A stretch of DNA of 64,000 nt, from the NCBI RefSeq assembly GCF_028863665.1, contig NZ_JARBFX010000014.1, positions 49,557-113,556 on the forward strand. The letters run 5' to 3'. Under the pieces are notes generated by a model. It was not told the DNA's origin. It saw only the letters and a list, made by a program, of their open reading frames with translations, and did not search any database. This document shows positions 62,733-64,000 of the stretch, piece by piece; position 1 is the first letter of the stretch; each line of letters opens with the position of its first letter. The translations under genes were made by a program, and so were the position numbers. This DNA is from Aquabacter sediminis (lineage in GTDB: Bacteria > Pseudomonadota > Alphaproteobacteria > Rhizobiales > Xanthobacteraceae).

Positions 62733-63329
62733 TCAGCCAGCCTTGGAATACAGCTCGGCCACATAGTCCCAGTTGACCAGGTGGTCGACGAAGGCCTTCA
62801 CATAGTCGGGGCGGCGGTTGCGGTAGTCGATATAGTAGGAGTGCTCCCACACATCGACGCCCAGCAGCGGCACGCCGCCATGCACCAGCGGGTTCTCGCC
62901 GTTCGGGGTCTTGGTCACGGACAGCTTGCCGTCCTTGAGGGTGAGCCAGGCCCAGCCGGAGCCGAACTGGCCGACGCCGGCCGCCACGAACTCCTCCTTG
63001 AACTTCTCGACCGAGCCGATGTCCTCGATGATCTTCTTCTCAAGCTCACCGGGGATGGCGCCGCCGCCGTTCGGCTTCATCCAGTTCCAGAAGTGGAGGT
63101 GGTTATAGTGCTGGCCGGCATTGTTGAAGAGGCCGGCATTCTTCCCGTAGGAGCCCTTGACGATCTCCTCGAGGGATTTTCCCTCAAATTCAGTTCCCTT
63201 TAGGAGGTTGTTACCGTTATTGACATACGCAAGATGATGCTTGTCGTGATGATATTCGAGCGTCTCGCGGGACATGTAGGGGGCGAGCGCGTCGTAGGAG
63301 TAGGGCAGTTCGGGAAGCGTGAAAGACAT
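62733..63329 (-). CDS. sodB: superoxide dismutase, Fe/Mn family
   Basis: Dismutates superoxide in the cytoplasm. The 198-residue protein has metal ligands in LEYHHDKHHLAYV, AGQHYNHLHFW and LGVDVWEHSYYIDY. Fe versus Mn use is not certain by eye, though GQHYNHLHFW and the LTLKDGKL region resemble iron-type enzymes of alphaproteobacteria. GGAGACG precedes the ATG at 63329. Monocistronic with a strong terminator. Confidence 0.96.
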   Translation of the reverse strand: MSFTLPELPYSYDALAPYMSRETLEYHHDKHHLAYVNNGNNLLKGTEFEGKSLEEIVKGSYGKNAGLFNNAGQHYNHLHFWNWMKPNGGGAIPGELEKKIIEDIGSVEKFKEEFVAAGVGQFGSGWAWLTLKDGKLSVTKTPNGENPLVHGGVPLLGVDVWEHSYYIDYRNRRPDYVKAFVDHLVNWDYVAELYSKAG

Positions 63330-63521
63330 TGGGCGTCTCCGCAATCGATCCGGTAGGGTTCGGCGACGTCCCCCCGGTGACCGAGGATGGAGGGTCGCCC
63401 GAACTGCGATCTAGATAGGGCGGGCTGGGAGATCGGACAACAGCGGCGACGCCGATTTCTTGCCTGGACCGCAATTTGCTTTGGACGATCGTGCCGCGCG
63501 GTTCGTGCTTGGAGTGATCAT

Positions 63522-64000
63522 ATGTGGCGGTTAGTGGGTGCTATCGGTTTTCTCCTGGCGCTGGTTGGCCTCGTCGTCTCGGTGCTCGGGATGGCGATTT
63601 TCGTGTCCAATTTCGGCAATGCGCTGATCGCGGCGGGTGCCGCGGTGCTGTCGGGCGGCATCGTGCTGGTGGGCATTTCGGCGGTGCTGAAGGAACTGGC
63701 GGGTCTTGCCGCCCGTCTCGATCAGGTCTCGCTGTCGGGCGGCGCTTCCGCCGCCTCCGCGTCCGCGCCGGCCTTCGCGCCTGCGCAGTCCTTCCAGCCC
63801 GCGCTGGAGGATGAGGAGGAAGAGGAGGTGGAGACCTATGCGCCGCCTCCGCCGCCCCCGGCTCCGGCCCCCACGCGCCAGGCCCCCGCGCCGGAAAGCA
63901 CCGGCCGCCCCACCTTGCCGCCCTTCGTGCGGCCGCGCCCGTCCGAGCCGCCGGCCGAGCCCGCGCCGGCCGCCGATGCCCGCCGCGGCCGCCTTCGTGG
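63522..64000 (+). CDS. membrane protein with Pro-rich cytoplasmic region, partial (3' end outside window)
   Basis: A frame open from ATG 63522 to the window end (159 complete codons visible). Two hydrophobic helices (about 5-30 and 38-60) are followed by an acidic run (EDEEEEEVE) and a long Pro/Ala-rich stretch (PPPPPPAPAPTRQAPAPE and beyond). The visible part has no domain that I recognise. Such Pro/Ala-rich linkers often precede a further domain, which would lie beyond 64000. Confidence 0.75.
   Translation, partial: MWRLVGAIGFLLALVGLVVSVLGMAIFVSNFGNALIAAGAAVLSGGIVLVGISAVLKELAGLAARLDQVSLSGGASAASASAPAFAPAQSFQPALEDEEEEEVETYAPPPPPPAPAPTRQAPAPESTGRPTLPPFVRPRPSEPPAEPAPAADARRGRLR

Overview
The window is high-GC chromosomal DNA from an alphaproteobacterium. 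It is most likely from Hyphomicrobiales, in the neighbourhood of Xanthobacter, Azorhizobium or Ancylobacter. That placement is an inference from gene content: a SciP-type CtrA inhibitor, a two-subunit glycyl-tRNA synthetase, a TIGR02186/Alph_Pro_TM protein, Bug-type tricarboxylate transport and a MeaB GTPase. There is no rRNA, insertion sequence, prophage or CRISPR array. Most genes are ordinary housekeeping or catabolic genes packed closely on both strands.

Layout. 0-10 kb: end of an RND efflux pump gene, cobT, a sensor kinase, a secreted-type nuclease, GST, two metabolic/repair genes in overlap (MBL hydrolase and uracil-DNA glycosylase), a 2-haloacid dehalogenase, an Mrp/ApbC Fe-S carrier and an orphan TRAP binding protein. 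10-16 kb: a small secreted repeat protein, glyQ and glyS split by an MFS transporter gene, then sciP. 16-25.5 kb: a carbon-phosphorus (C-P) lyase operon on the minus strand (phnG-H-I-J, a GNAT acetyltransferase, phnK-L, phnM-N) with a divergent phnF repressor gene. A brnT-brnA toxin-antitoxin module sits inside this operon on the opposite strand, between 22-bp direct repeats. 25.5-38.3 kb: a polysaccharide deacetylase, an exonuclease with a tiny coupled upstream gene, pdxY, a PhzF protein, an old yellow enzyme, a NUDIX protein, leuA behind a Leu-rich leader peptide, a tctC-tctB-tctA transporter operon and tRNA-Lys. 38.7-45.4 kb: an Ntn amide hydrolase, an AraC regulator, edd (Entner-Doudoroff), and then six Nif11-type peptide precursor genes. 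45.5-64 kb: an MBL hydrolase, a TauE/SafE transporter pair, a crotonase, tRNA-Gln, a GhrA reductase, a C15 peptidase, meaB, csbD, folP-folK, a HerA-like ATPase, a pseudo-receiver, an M20 peptidase, a CorA/ZntB transporter, a GT39-like membrane glycosyltransferase, sodB, and a membrane protein cut by the window end.

The most interesting region is 42.9-45.4 kb. Six short genes on the minus strand share a Nif11-like leader ending in a Gly-Gly (or similar) motif, followed by completely different short C-terminal peptides. All of these peptides carry tryptophan and most are basic near the end. They form two transcription units (F-E and D-C-B-A), and each unit is preceded by the same 20-bp promoter-proximal box (18 of 20 identical). 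A broken copy of the 3' end of edd lies between two of the genes and records a segmental duplication. Two of the genes have nearly identical leaders and unrelated cores. No modifying enzyme, C39 peptidase or dedicated exporter is encoded anywhere in the window, so this looks like an orphan, actively diversifying RiPP/bacteriocin-precursor array.

Other points worth attention are the brnTA insertion that separates phnK from the upstream phn genes, a palindromic operator overlapping a TATAAT in the phnF-phnG intergenic region, the leuA leader with five consecutive Leu codons, and a receiver-like protein that lacks its phosphorylation site.
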